Assembly (NCBI GenBank): GCA_958295895.1 | Contig: CATQHI010000003.1 | Span: 620,001 to 684,000, forward strand | DNA length: 64,000 bases | Reading direction: 5' to 3' | From: Saprospiraceae bacterium | Lineage (GTDB): Bacteria; Bacteroidota; Bacteroidia; Chitinophagales; Saprospiraceae | In this document: piece after piece, positions 26,743 through 36,050 of the stretch | Layout: every line of letters begins with the position of its first letter | How positions within the stretch are numbered: the stretch's first letter is position 1 | Program-made: the position numbers and the translations under genes | The notes under the pieces: model-generated | Database searches by the model: none | What the model saw: the letters and a program-made list of their open reading frames with translations, nothing else | What the model was told of the DNA's origin: nothing

Positions 26743-28752
26743 ATGACCCCAACCACCTACCAAGACTACCAACAGTGGTGGCAACAAGACGGCCACCAGG
26801 CCACCGCCGCCTACACCGAAGGGCTCACTTCCTACATTGCCGACCTCCCCCCCCAGCTCGCCCTCACACTCAGCGGCATCGAGCTAGCCGAAATCCTCCG
26901 CGACCGCCTCGGCAAAGACGTATTCGACGCCGCCCTCGACCCCACCCACACCGTAGCCAGTCACCTCGCCACCCGCTCCGACGGCAGCTGGCTCAAGTAC
27001 TGCAATACTGTAGGCATCAACGTACGTACCATTGGCAGCTTTTGGAACGTGCTCAAGTACGCCCTCACGCTACCCGATCATATCCGCGGCATTCACCTAC
27101 TTCCCATCTGGGAGCCGGGCGTAGTCGGAAGCCTCTACGGCATGGCCAGTTGGAACCTCAACCCGGAGTTTCTCGACCTGGAGGCCCTGCGCATGTACCC
27201 CCAGCTACGCTCCATCGAGGCACAGCTCAAAGTCGTCGTGAACCTACTTCACGCCATGGGCAAGTTCGTCGGCATGGACGTCATCCCCCACACCGACCGC
27301 TACAGCGAGATGGTGCTTGCCAACCCCAGCTACTTCGAGTGGCTACGGCGCGATGACCTGACCATTACCGATCACCACGAGAACCTGCACAAGGACGCCG
27401 AGCAGGCGATTGTCGACTGGCTCACCAGCGTCAGCCCGGGCGTTATGCACGAGGCAGACAGGTTCTTCCACCAACAATCCGAAGCCGAGCGCCTCGTCCT
27501 CCTCTTCGGCCAGCCCGGAGATTATACAAAACGCCGTGAGCGTCGGGTTGACCTGGTCGACTACCTCTACCGTCTCGGCCTCGAACCCGTACCCGCCACC
27601 ATGGCCCCGCCTTATCGCGGGTTAGAGGTCGACCCCGACCCCGCCGCTTTGACCGTTGACGAGGCCGGCCGCCGCTGGCGCGACTATCGCATCACCCAGC
27701 CGCAGAAGATGAGCCGGGTGTTCGGTCCCCTCACCCGCTTTAAGCTCTACGGCCGCAAGGACGACAATCGCGACTGGGCCATCGACTTCGACCGGCCACG
27801 CTCCGAGGTGTGGGACTACTTCACCCGCCACTACGCCCGGGTGCAGTCCACGTACCACTTCGACTTCATGCGCGGCGACATGTCGCACGTACAGATGCGG
27901 CCGCAGGGCGTGCCCGACCAGATTGGTGACTACTACGACCCACTGTGCGCGGCAAAACGGCGCATCGCGGACCACACTCCCCACTTCGCCTACTTCGCCG
28001 AGAGTTTCCTAGCTCCCAGCGGCGTGATGGCTTACGGTGATGAGATACAACACCTTATGGCTAGTGAGGCGGATATTACCTTAGGTAATTTACAATCGAT
28101 GGTCCCCGGCTCGACCGAGTTTATGGATGCGCTGGAATCTTACCTTGAGATTGCCGAGGTCACCCCCGTTACTCCGGCATTCACGGCCATCACCGGGGAT
28201 AAAGACGACCCCCGCTTCGATCATTTTCACCACCACGGAGAGGTGGCACGCCTTTTCACCGGCCTTTTCCTGGATCGGCTTCCCCTCTACTTTTCGCTCG
28301 GCTTCGAGCAACGTGATCGTCACCCTCAGCCCGCTCCCAACGAGGTGTACACCAAGCTCTACGTCTTTCAGGAGCGCGGTGGCCGGAAGTCCGTCAGTGG
28401 CCCCTGGCAGTGGGGGGGCAACTTTGAACTTTTTGCGGCGCTACAGGAGCTTCACCGGTTCGCGGCCGGCAGTCTGGCACACATGGGCGCGGCCGCCGGT
28501 GCGGTGCAAGTAGAAGCGAGCGGATTGGTCTACTGGCTGCGGCCGGATACCTACGGCGACGGGAGCTACCTCTTCGTGGTCAACTTCGCAGCGGAGGCGC
28601 GGGCGGGGGAGCTTCGGATGACTACATCCTACCAGCAGGCCGATCTGCTTTACGCCTGGCCGCAGACGGTGCAGCATACGGTACCGGTGGGTGAGGTAGT
28701 GCGGCTGGGGGAGTTGGGTAAGGGGGCGGTGCGGTGTTATCGGCTGACGTAG
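26743..28752 (+). CDS. Atypical GH13 (alpha-amylase superfamily) enzyme
   Basis: A 669-residue cytosolic-looking protein with degenerate but recognisable GH13 regions. These are GMDVIPHTDRYSE (region I, about 178-190), FDFMRGDMSHV (region II, with nucleophile-type Asp about 379), FAYFAESF (region III, acid/base-type Glu about 420) and ITGDKDDPR (region IV, about 483-491). The catalytic triad is thus present, while the usual NH after region I and NHD in region IV are replaced. A long insertion (about 205-325) separates regions I and II, and a C-terminal beta domain ends the chain. There is no signal peptide. Substrate unknown; it could hydrolyse or transfer alpha-glucosyl units. ATG 26743 was chosen over a TTG 24 bases upstream. 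Confidence 0.75.
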   Translation: MTPTTYQDYQQWWQQDGHQATAAYTEGLTSYIADLPPQLALTLSGIELAEILRDRLGKDVFDAALDPTHTVASHLATRSDGSWLKYCNTVGINVRTIGSFWNVLKYALTLPDHIRGIHLLPIWEPGVVGSLYGMASWNLNPEFLDLEALRMYPQLRSIEAQLKVVVNLLHAMGKFVGMDVIPHTDRYSEMVLANPSYFEWLRRDDLTITDHHENLHKDAEQAIVDWLTSVSPGVMHEADRFFHQQSEAERLVLLFGQPGDYTKRRERRVDLVDYLYRLGLEPVPATMAPPYRGLEVDPDPAALTVDEAGRRWRDYRITQPQKMSRVFGPLTRFKLYGRKDDNRDWAIDFDRPRSEVWDYFTRHYARVQSTYHFDFMRGDMSHVQMRPQGVPDQIGDYYDPLCAAKRRIADHTPHFAYFAESFLAPSGVMAYGDEIQHLMASEADITLGNLQSMVPGSTEFMDALESYLEIAEVTPVTPAFTAITGDKDDPRFDHFHHHGEVARLFTGLFLDRLPLYFSLGFEQRDRHPQPAPNEVYTKLYVFQERGGRKSVSGPWQWGGNFELFAALQELHRFAAGSLAHMGAAAGAVQVEASGLVYWLRPDTYGDGSYLFVVNFAAEARAGELRMTTSYQQADLLYAWPQTVQHTVPVGEVVRLGELGKGAVRCYRLT

Positions 28753-28795
28753 AATCGCTACGAATACCGTAACTTGATGAAAGAAAATATTTGAA

Positions 28796-29368
28796 ATGGG
28801 AGCAGTACGAATTGAAGATAGACACTACTCTTACGAAGAGTACATTGATTTGCTAAACTCAAGTAAGTTCAAGATAGAGTATCTGGACGGTCAGCTGAGA
28901 ATGATGTCCGGCGGGTCCCAGGCGCATGCTAGCATCAATGACACCTTACAGGGTGAACTTTATCTTCGACGGGGAGACTGTAAGGTGAGGGGTAGTAATG
29001 TGGCGGTCTACGTAGAGTCATCTAATCGCTATTACTATCCGGATCTTACGGTGGTTTGCGCCGATGAGCAGCAGTATACAAATGCGAGCATTGCGCAGTT
29101 AGTCAATCCTACGATGATAGTCGAAGTGTTATCTAAAGGTACTGAGCACATCGATCGGGGTGAGAAATTCCATGCGTATTTCAGTATTCCAAGCTTTATG
29201 GAGTACATCCTGGTCGATAGTCGATCAGTACGCGTAGATGCGTTTTATCGCGAAGCACCCGATAGCTGGTCCATGCGCTCTTACTACCGTATGGACGATG
29301 AGGTGGAGTTTCGCTCTATGGGCGTCAGACTCCCTATTCACATGATTTATGCGGAGGTCACGCTCTAG
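28796..29368 (+). CDS. Uma2 family (DUF820) PD-(D/E)XK endonuclease-like protein
   Basis: A 190-residue protein of the Uma2 family, which is abundant in some bacteria and has a restriction-endonuclease fold. The motif elements are YYPDLTVV (aspartate about 82) and TMIVEVLSKGTEHIDRGEKF (glutamate and lysine about 107-121). The N-terminal YSYEEYIDLL..SKFKIEYLDGQLRMM matches the family opening. Cellular role is poorly known, possibly linked to mobile DNA. The gene and its surroundings are clearly lower in GC than the rest of the window, suggesting acquisition by transfer. It is convergent with the next gene. Confidence 0.85.
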   Translation: MGAVRIEDRHYSYEEYIDLLNSSKFKIEYLDGQLRMMSGGSQAHASINDTLQGELYLRRGDCKVRGSNVAVYVESSNRYYYPDLTVVCADEQQYTNASIAQLVNPTMIVEVLSKGTEHIDRGEKFHAYFSIPSFMEYILVDSRSVRVDAFYREAPDSWSMRSYYRMDDEVEFRSMGVRLPIHMIYAEVTL

Positions 29369-29396
29369 GATCAAGCAATCTTAACAACGAACCACT

Positions 29397-29414
29397 ATAC
29401 CGGTCCGACGGTAT
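29397..29414. terminator. Weak hairpin between convergent genes
   Basis: ATACCG (29397-29402) pairs with CGGTAT (29409-29414) around a six-base loop, between the Uma2 stop and the end of the convergent barrel-like gene. The short stem and missing U-tract make a terminator role uncertain. Confidence 0.3.
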
Positions 29415-29428
29415 GATCAATAGTACAA

Positions 29429-30163
29429 TCACCAGCGCTGGATAAAAGTCAATGACAACGCGAGCGGGTTATAGGTATCGAATCGTTTACGTGCAACGTT
29501 CGAGTTTCTGATCACAATCAAGTCAAAGTCATTGCGCTCCGTGAACAGTAGCCGCACCTGTCCTGCAATGGAGAAGCTGCGGCTGAGGTGATATTGCAAG
29601 CCTGCGTCTAGGGTGACCCGATAAAATTTGAAAGAGTATAGATTTGTTGGCCCGTACTTTGGTGCTGCTTCATACCCATGCCGGACTCTTTCGTACACGT
29701 TAATGTGTGCCTTTGCCAATACTAGTGCAGATGTTCGGTTAGTGATTCTTATTTCCGTACTGAGGGGAACCATGAGTGATGAGTAGTTTCGTCTAGAGGA
29801 ATAAATTTGAATGCGAATTCCATCAATTTTCTGCTGAGGAGGGTCATACGGACGCTCAAAAGTTTCTCGACGGTATGCAGCCCCTATTCCAGAACTAACC
29901 TGAACTCGACCGAATGCGTTAAACACAACGTGACTTAATGATAAATCTATAGAATATGTCCCAAAAAACTCAGGTTGCCGCCTGAGCAGATTTTCCGAAG
30001 GGTACTGTGGGAAATCATATAATCGCTTATCGTGTTGCTCCACGCTGGTGGTCAACATAACGCTCCATTTTTTTACTTTAGGGAGCGGTTGGTACTGGCC
30101 AAATAGAACTGTCGGGAGTAGATTTAACAGCAAAACTAGGATGAGCGTGGTGAGCATTCTCAT
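29429..30163 (-). CDS. Predicted outer-membrane barrel-like protein, low GC
   Basis: Not a recognised family. 244 residues with signal peptide MRMLTTLILVLLLNLLPTVLFGQ. The mature part has repeated amphipathic strands (FGRVQVSSGIGAAYRRETF, RVTLDAGLQYHLSRSFSIAGQVRLLF, PLALSLTFIQRW) ending in an aromatic residue, as in Bacteroidota porin-like barrels. Base composition is markedly AT-richer than flanking genes, like the adjacent Uma2 gene. The start may be 30163 or a methionine two codons in. A weak 6-bp hairpin (29397-29414) lies between its stop and that of Uma2. Confidence 0.6.
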   Translation of the reverse strand: MRMLTTLILVLLLNLLPTVLFGQYQPLPKVKKWSVMLTTSVEQHDKRLYDFPQYPSENLLRRQPEFFGTYSIDLSLSHVVFNAFGRVQVSSGIGAAYRRETFERPYDPPQQKIDGIRIQIYSSRRNYSSLMVPLSTEIRITNRTSALVLAKAHINVYERVRHGYEAAPKYGPTNLYSFKFYRVTLDAGLQYHLSRSFSIAGQVRLLFTERNDFDLIVIRNSNVARKRFDTYNPLALSLTFIQRW

Positions 30164-30395
30164 GGCATACTGGAGTTGCCGATCTTCTATCCCATGGCCT
30201 CCCTATTAAAGATAGTTCATCCACTCGGCTCCCGTGTAGACAACACGAAAAAAAGTCTGTCGCGGCCCACCTCTCTATCAGACTTGCAATCGGTGTTAAA
30301 GGTCACACGGGAGCTACCACCGCGGCTAGAAGCTATGAACCGGAATGACCAGCGTAAGTGTTTTATTCGATTTGCCTAGCACCCGCGGCCCCGCC

Positions 30396-32468
30396 CTATG
30401 CATCCTCCTCTTCTACCTCCAGCACCACCAGGGCCGGAGCCTCGATGTCGTCGCGCAGGTGCGCCAACAAATCGTGCCGGTCCGTACCCTCCGTTTCGCG
30501 GAGGATGACCAGGTCGGACTTGTTTAACGTGCTGGTAAGGCCCTCGACGAGGTTGTCGGTCTCGGCGTGCTGGACGGTCATCTCGGCGGTGAGCCCAGCG
30601 CGGGCAACCAGGGTACGGGCTTTTGCCTCGAAATCATCTTCCCAGCGGCTTTCCTCTTCCGTTTCGAGCAGTAGCAGGAGCAGGGGTCGTTTGCGGGTTT
30701 CGGCTAGCTCGCGGAGAACGGTGACTAGGCGGACTCCGAAGTCAGCCGGACGACTTAGGGGGAGGACCAGACGATCGACCTTCTGGATGCCGGAGTGGAT
30801 GAGGATGGCCTGACAGTGCTTCTCCTCGGCGTAGCGGCTCAGCAGATCGGCAGCGTCGGAGGTGTAGGCTAAATCGTGCTCGATGCGCTCGCCCTCCACG
30901 GGGATGGCCTCGATGTCACGCTCGAGCTCCTGGGTGAATTTGCCGTCGTCCTGCTCGCGGGCTTGTTGGGGGCTGGTCTGCTCGGGAATCATGCGGTAGC
31001 CGAGGACGAAGAGCTTGAGGCGGGAGAAGTTGTTAAGCAGGTCGAAGGAGGGAAGGTCGTCTTCGCCGCGGCCCTTCAGCTCGACGGGCAGTAGGATGTA
31101 CGGTCGGCGTATCTCCGGGGCAATGTGCGTAGGCTGGGGGGCGGTGACCTCCTTACCCCGGTCGTAGTACAAAAACCAGCCGAAGGACACGGCGATGGCA
31201 CCGATACCGATGTAAATCGACAGGGCCTCCATCAGCGCGATAAGGCCGAAGCAGGCCACCGCGCCGAGGATCGGGATCACCGGGTAGAGCGGAATACGAA
31301 AGGTGGGCGCATACCATAGCTCCCGGCGGCGGCGACACAGCACCAGGGTAATGCAGATAAGCCCGTAGAGAATCAGGTGCAATAGCGAGGCTACCTCGGC
31401 CAGTACTTCGAGCCGACCGATGAACAGGGACGCCATAATGGGTAGACCCACAACGCCTAAGGCCACGTAGGGGGTGCCGTACTTGGGGTGCAGCTCGCCG
31501 CTTTTCTCCGGCAGCAGCTTATCGCGGCCGAGGGCATAGACGGTGCGGCTGGCACTGAGAATGGACGCATTGGCGCTGGACAGCGTAGCCAGCAGTCCGG
31601 CGAAGAGAATGCCTAGTGCGCCTACCGTGCCGACGAGCTTGCGGCCCACATCTACCGTAGCGGTCTCCCCCAGCTCGCTGAGCTCCTCGGCGGTAAAGAG
31701 ACTCGTAGTGACGAAGACCACCAGGACATACACCGCTGTCGCGATCAGGACGCTACCAGCCAGAGCCTGCGGGAGGGTTTTGTAGGGTGTCTTGACCTCC
31801 CCGGCTACGGTGGCGATCTGCACGAAGCCAAGGAAGGAGGTGAACACCAGGGCAGTGGTGGTAAGGATGGCCATGACGCCGTTGGGGGCCAGGGCTTCGG
31901 GTAGACGCTGTTCGCCGGTCGCTCCAAACACATCGAGCAGTCCGTAGCCGAAAAGCGTGAGCAGGATGACGAGCAGTCCGGCCACGATGTAGTTCTGGGC
32001 CTGCCCTACCTTCTCCGTACCGGTGAGGTTGAGCAGAAGTAGCAGCACCGCCATACCTACGCCAAGTAGCGCCACCGGTGAGCCGATGTCAATGTCAAAT
32101 TCCGCTAGCAACTCCAACACATACTCGGCAAAACCGGAGAGGTAAAACGCCGTAGCGAAGATGAGGCCGATGGTCTGGCCCAGACCCACGAGTGTGCCCA
32201 GGCGTACGCCCATAACGCGGGAGACGAAAAAGTACCCGCCCCCACTCTGCGGCATAGCCGTAGCGAGCTCGGCCGTACAAAGGGCAACTAGCATGGCAAT
32301 GCACCCAGCGATGATAAAGCTAAAGTTAGCCCCTGCCCCGGCCTCGCCGCCCGCTAGCCCCGGAAAGACGAACACCCCGGCCCCTACCATCGTACCTACC
32401 CCAATGGCCAGCGCGGGCAAAAGCCCCAAACTACGTTCAAGGGTATTTTCGTTTTCCTGCTCCGCCAT
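30396..32468 (-). CDS. APC-family amino acid permease with C-terminal Usp-like domain
   Basis: A 690-residue fusion. Residues about 12-440 form a 12-helix amino acid/polyamine permease with the typical first helix GVGTMVGAGVFVFPG. Substrate-site text includes SGGGYFFVSRVMG and a later ILSASRTVYALGRD. The C-terminal ~200 residues are soluble and resemble a universal-stress-protein module (ILLPVELKG, LLSRYAEEKHCQAILIHSG, APALVVLEVEEEDA), probably regulatory and cytosolic. This permease-Usp fusion is a known type. The start at 32468 (MAEQENENTLERSLGLL) was preferred to a TTG four codons upstream. It is divergent from the photolyase gene by 46 bases. Confidence 0.87.
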   Translation of the reverse strand: MAEQENENTLERSLGLLPALAIGVGTMVGAGVFVFPGLAGGEAGAGANFSFIIAGCIAMLVALCTAELATAMPQSGGGYFFVSRVMGVRLGTLVGLGQTIGLIFATAFYLSGFAEYVLELLAEFDIDIGSPVALLGVGMAVLLLLLNLTGTEKVGQAQNYIVAGLLVILLTLFGYGLLDVFGATGEQRLPEALAPNGVMAILTTTALVFTSFLGFVQIATVAGEVKTPYKTLPQALAGSVLIATAVYVLVVFVTTSLFTAEELSELGETATVDVGRKLVGTVGALGILFAGLLATLSSANASILSASRTVYALGRDKLLPEKSGELHPKYGTPYVALGVVGLPIMASLFIGRLEVLAEVASLLHLILYGLICITLVLCRRRRELWYAPTFRIPLYPVIPILGAVACFGLIALMEALSIYIGIGAIAVSFGWFLYYDRGKEVTAPQPTHIAPEIRRPYILLPVELKGRGEDDLPSFDLLNNFSRLKLFVLGYRMIPEQTSPQQAREQDDGKFTQELERDIEAIPVEGERIEHDLAYTSDAADLLSRYAEEKHCQAILIHSGIQKVDRLVLPLSRPADFGVRLVTVLRELAETRKRPLLLLLLETEEESRWEDDFEAKARTLVARAGLTAEMTVQHAETDNLVEGLTSTLNKSDLVILRETEGTDRHDLLAHLRDDIEAPALVVLEVEEEDA

Positions 32469-32514
32469 GCCACCAACCAAATTGTTGGTAGCAAGTTAGA
32501 CCAAAAACTCCACC

Positions 32515-34056
32515 ATGGCCTACCGCCGCCTGCGCCTGGTACTCGGCGATCAGCTCAACGAACAGCATTCTTGGTTTGCGACGACTAACGACGAGACGGT
32601 CTACTGCCTATTCGAGACCCACTCCGAGACCAGCTACTGCGAGCATCATATCCAAAAGATCACGGGCTTCTTCCTAGCCATGCGGGCATTTGCCGACCGA
32701 CTACGGGAGCTCGGTCACCGGGTCCTCTACCGCAACCTCGACGAAACCCGCTCCCTGGGCCTTGAAGGCATTACCGACTGCGTCGACCACTTCGCCCGCG
32801 AGCACGACATCCAGACCTTCGAGTACCAGCTACCGGATGAATACCGGCTGGACCAGGAACTGAGCGTTTATGTAGAAAAAGTCGGCGGAGTAGCCTACGA
32901 CAGCGAGCACTTCATGTCGACCCGCGACGATGTGACCAAGCTCTTCCACGGCAAGCGGAGCTACCTCATGGAAACCTTCTACCGCGAGATGCGCCGCCGC
33001 CACAACGTACTTATGGACGCCAACGGCGAGCCCGCCACCGGCCAGTGGAACTACGACCAGGAGAACCGCGGCACGCTACCCAACGACATCAGCTTCCCCA
33101 CTGCCAGCGTCTTCCCCCGCGACGCCACCAACATCGCTGAGCTCATCGAGCGCCATGACATCAAAACGATGGGCCGCATGAAGGACAATCACTTCACCTA
33201 CCCCGTCACCCGCACCGAATGCCTCGAAGCGCTAGAAGATTTCTGCACCAAGCGCCTCCAGTTCTTCGGCACCTACCAGGACGCCATGACGGTGCACGAC
33301 CCCCTGCTCTACCACGCCAACCTCAGCTTTGCGATGAACACCAAGCTGCTGAGTCCCCGCGAGGTGATCGACCGGGCCATCCGCGCCTACCAGGACGACC
33401 CCGAGCACATTTCCTTTAACCAGGTCGAGGGCTTTGTCCGCCAGATCATTGGCTGGCGTGAGTATATGCGCGGCGTATATTGGGATCAGATGCCGGGCTT
33501 CGAGTCGGTCAATGCCCTGGAGCACGACCTAAGCCTCCCCAAATGGTATTGGACCGGCAAGACGAAGATGAACTGCCTGGCCCACGCCGTTAATCAGAGC
33601 CTCGACCTGGCCTACGCCCACCACATCCAGCGCCTCATGATCACGGGCAACTTCGCGCTCATTCTCGGTGCCCACCCGGACGACGTAGACGCCTGGTACC
33701 TCGGTGTATACATAGACGCCGTACAGTGGGTCGAGATCACCAACACCCGCGGCATGAGCCAGCGCGCCGACGGCGGCCTCGTCGCCACCAAACCTTACTG
33801 CAGCAGCGCCAACTACATCAACAAGATGAGCGACTACTGCAAGTCCTGCCACTACAACTACAAAAAGCGCGTAGGTGAGGACGCCTGCCCCTTCAACAGC
33901 CTCTACTGGGACTTCCTAGACCGGCACCGCGAGCGCTTCGAAAGCAACTTCCGCATGAAGATGATGTACAAGGCGTGGGAGCGTAAGGGTAGTGAGGAGC
34001 AGACGGCGATTCTGGAGCGGGCCGCCTGGGTAAAGGCAAATCGGGAGGAGCTGTAG
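32515..34056 (+). CDS. Cryptochrome/photolyase family protein with Fe-S cluster (FeS-BCP, PhrB-like)
   Basis: A 513-residue flavoprotein of the bacterial iron-sulfur photolyase group (deoxyribodipyrimidine photolyase-related), which repairs (6-4) or related UV lesions with light. Four cysteines, 354 (KMNCLAH), 442 and 445 (DYCKSCHYNYK) and 458 (GEDACPFN), have the same spacing as the 4Fe-4S ligands of Agrobacterium PhrB (C350, C438, C441, C454). The N-terminal LVLGDQLNEQHSW is the family opening, and the FAD domain includes EGFVRQIIGWREYMRG and GVYIDAVQWVEITNTRGMSQ. Length is normal. No regulatory gene is adjacent. DNA repair rather than signalling is the likely role. Confidence 0.92.
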   Translation: MAYRRLRLVLGDQLNEQHSWFATTNDETVYCLFETHSETSYCEHHIQKITGFFLAMRAFADRLRELGHRVLYRNLDETRSLGLEGITDCVDHFAREHDIQTFEYQLPDEYRLDQELSVYVEKVGGVAYDSEHFMSTRDDVTKLFHGKRSYLMETFYREMRRRHNVLMDANGEPATGQWNYDQENRGTLPNDISFPTASVFPRDATNIAELIERHDIKTMGRMKDNHFTYPVTRTECLEALEDFCTKRLQFFGTYQDAMTVHDPLLYHANLSFAMNTKLLSPREVIDRAIRAYQDDPEHISFNQVEGFVRQIIGWREYMRGVYWDQMPGFESVNALEHDLSLPKWYWTGKTKMNCLAHAVNQSLDLAYAHHIQRLMITGNFALILGAHPDDVDAWYLGVYIDAVQWVEITNTRGMSQRADGGLVATKPYCSSANYINKMSDYCKSCHYNYKKRVGEDACPFNSLYWDFLDRHRERFESNFRMKMMYKAWERKGSEEQTAILERAAWVKANREEL

Positions 34057-34087
34057 TCCGCTACCCCCCAAGGCGGTCTATTCTCCC

Positions 34088-34095
34088 TATCTTAC
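34088..34095 (+). promoter_or_regulatory. sucC: Candidate -7 box of sucC
   Basis: TATCTTAC, the same sequence as at 24480, lies 21 bases before the sucC ATG in a short intergenic space. No clear -33 box was seen. Confidence 0.35.
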
Positions 34096-34116
34096 CCCCC
34101 CACCAAAGATCACCCC

Positions 34117-35319
34117 ATGAACCTCCACGAATACCAGGGCAAAAGCATCCTCACCACCTACGACGTCCCCATCCAGAAGGGCTACGCCGCCGATACCGTC
34201 GAGGAAGCCATGGCCAAATACGACCAGCTTGCCAAGGAAACCGGCAGCCCCTTCGCCGTTATCAAAGCGCAGATCCACGCTGGTGGACGCGGTAAAGGCG
34301 GCGGCGTCAAACTGGCTAAGAACCGCGACGAGGCCAAGGAGCACATCAGTAACATCCTCGGCATGCAGCTCAAAACCCCCCAGACCCCCGGTGGTATGGA
34401 AGGTGCCGGTAAGCAGGTCAATAAAATCCTGGTCGCCGAAGATGCCTACGCCCCCGACTTTGACGCCAATAAGGAGTACTACGTCTCCATCCTCATGGAC
34501 CGCGAGCGCAAGCAGAACGTCATCATTCACTCCACCCAGGGCGGTATGGACATCGAGGCCGTCGCCGAAGACACTCCCGATCTAGTCCACAAGACCTACA
34601 TCGACCCCGAGGCCGGTATGCAGGCCTTCAACGCCCGCGAGGTGGCCTTCAACCTCGGCCTGGAGGGTAGGGCCTTCAAGAGCATGGTGCACTTCATCGG
34701 ACGGCTCTACCGCGCCTTCGTCGAATCCGACGCCAGCCTCATCGAGATCAACCCCTGCCTGCACACCGGTGACGACCGCATCGTAGCCGTCGACTGTAAG
34801 TTCTCGGTCGACGATAACTCCCTCTACCGCCACAAGGACATCGCCGCCATGCGCGACGAGTCGGAGGAGGATGCCACCGAAGTAGAAGCCAAATCCTACG
34901 GCCTCAACTTCGTCAACCTCGACGGCAACGTCGGTTGCATGGTCAACGGCGCCGGCCTGGCCATGGCCACCATGGACATCATCAAGCTCAGCGGCGGCGA
35001 GCCGGCTAACTTCCTCGACGTAGGAGGCACCGCCGATGCTGCCCGCGTAGAGCAGGCCTTCCGCATCATCCTGCGCGACGATGCCGTTGAAGCCATCTTG
35101 ATTAACATATTCGGAGGTATCGTGCGCTGCGACCGCGTAGCTCAGGGTGTGGTTGATGCCTACCAGAACATCGGTGACATCAAGGTGCCCATCATCGTAC
35201 GTCTCCAGGGCACCAACGCCGACATCGCCAAGGAGCTCATCGACAACTCCGGCCTGAACGTGCGCTCGGCCGTCAGCCTACAGGACGCGGCCGAGGAGGT
35301 TAAAAAGGTGCTCGGCTAG
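34117..35319 (+). CDS. sucC: Succinyl-CoA ligase (ADP-forming) beta subunit
   Basis: The 400-residue beta subunit of the TCA-cycle enzyme that couples succinyl-CoA cleavage to ATP formation. It starts [12 protein letters not shown], then has the ATP-grasp domain ([22 protein letters not shown], about 45-70) and the metal/nucleotide block [10 protein letters not shown]. The C-terminal ligase domain includes [34 protein letters not shown] and [14 protein letters not shown]. sucD is not adjacent, which is common in Bacteroidota. Its stop TAG shares the tetranucleotide CTAG with the stop of the convergent lipoprotein gene. Confidence 0.97.
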   Translation: MNLHEYQGKSILTTYDVPIQKGYAADTVEEAMAKYDQLAKETGSPFAVIKAQIHAGGRGKGGGVKLAKNRDEAKEHISNILGMQLKTPQTPGGMEGAGKQVNKILVAEDAYAPDFDANKEYYVSILMDRERKQNVIIHSTQGGMDIEAVAEDTPDLVHKTYIDPEAGMQAFNAREVAFNLGLEGRAFKSMVHFIGRLYRAFVESDASLIEINPCLHTGDDRIVAVDCKFSVDDNSLYRHKDIAAMRDESEEDATEVEAKSYGLNFVNLDGNVGCMVNGAGLAMATMDIIKLSGGEPANFLDVGGTADAARVEQAFRIILRDDAVEAILINIFGGIVRCDRVAQGVVDAYQNIGDIKVPIIVRLQGTNADIAKELIDNSGLNVRSAVSLQDAAEEVKKVLG

Positions 35320-35990
35320 TTCCCGCCCGTACCAAGATCGATTTCTAATTCGCTGACGCGGAGGTCCAGGTTTTCTAGGGCTTCCGCGTCGCTGCGTACG
35401 GGTACGTCGCCAAGCAGTTCTTCCGGCAAACCTCCAGTATCGACCCGCTCCGTAGCGTACGTCAGTCGCGCACCCACTCCCTTAAGTCTTCCGCCCCGCC
35501 AGTCGGTCACCGTACCACCACGGTCCCACCCGAACCCCCGGAACACGAAGGGCCTACCGTTACTTTCCTGTAGTTCCCGCAGGCTCGCTTTCATCATCAC
35601 AAAGGCCGGCTTGGGGGCAAACCAGCGGGCGTTCTCGTTGCGCACCGTTACCGAGCCGGGCTGCTTATCCTGCCCCAGCCGCACGATCGCCTCATCGCGC
35701 GTACCCGGAAAGAGCACGTACGCCGGCTCGGTCATTCCCTCCCCTACGTCGACCTCCTCACTCACCAAATTTTCCGCCCCGTAGATTCCCTCGATCTCCA
35801 CGACCGTCATCCCCGCCTCGATTGCCCCGAACCGCTCGCCGGGCACGAAGGAACGGTCCGCCTGTACGGGCAAGTCAGGGGGCGGGGCCGCGGGTGCCAG
35901 GTACGCGGGGGTGGGAGTAGGCTCCGTCCCGCTACCCATACAACTCGTAAGGAAGGTCAGTGCAAGCGCCGTCGATAAGCGAACGAACAT
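35316..35990 (-). CDS. Hypothetical lipoprotein
   Basis: No family recognised. 224 residues from the ATG at 35990, with signal peptide MFVRLSTALALTFLTSC and lipobox LTSC (cysteine 17), then a proline-rich spacer. The globular part contains GERFGAIEAGMTVVEIEGIYGAENLV, a pattern common in small periplasmic proteins with an SmpA/BamE-like beta-beta-alpha opening. ETQE-like DEAIVRLG and FVFRGFGWDRGGTVTDW follow. The resemblance is loose. It lies downstream of the T9SS cargo gene on the same strand (61-base gap) and may be the last gene of that operon. The longer frame (13 extra codons) was rejected because it precedes the signal peptide. Confidence 0.62.
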   Translation of the reverse strand: MFVRLSTALALTFLTSCMGSGTEPTPTPAYLAPAAPPPDLPVQADRSFVPGERFGAIEAGMTVVEIEGIYGAENLVSEEVDVGEGMTEPAYVLFPGTRDEAIVRLGQDKQPGSVTVRNENARWFAPKPAFVMMKASLRELQESNGRPFVFRGFGWDRGGTVTDWRGGRLKGVGARLTYATERVDTGGLPEELLGDVPVRSDAEALENLDLRVSELEIDLGTGGN

Positions 35991-36050
35991 AGGCTCGGTG
36001 GAAGGTAGTGCTGCTGGGTAGACCACCAACCCCCGAGGATGGTTTAGGAC

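Noticed and set aside
30176-30379. Short plus-strand frame in the 30164-30395 spacer (67 codons)
   Set aside because: No recognisable family, no promoter or RBS, and no clear coding bias. The spacer more likely holds the promoter of the minus-strand barrel-like gene and perhaps remnant DNA.
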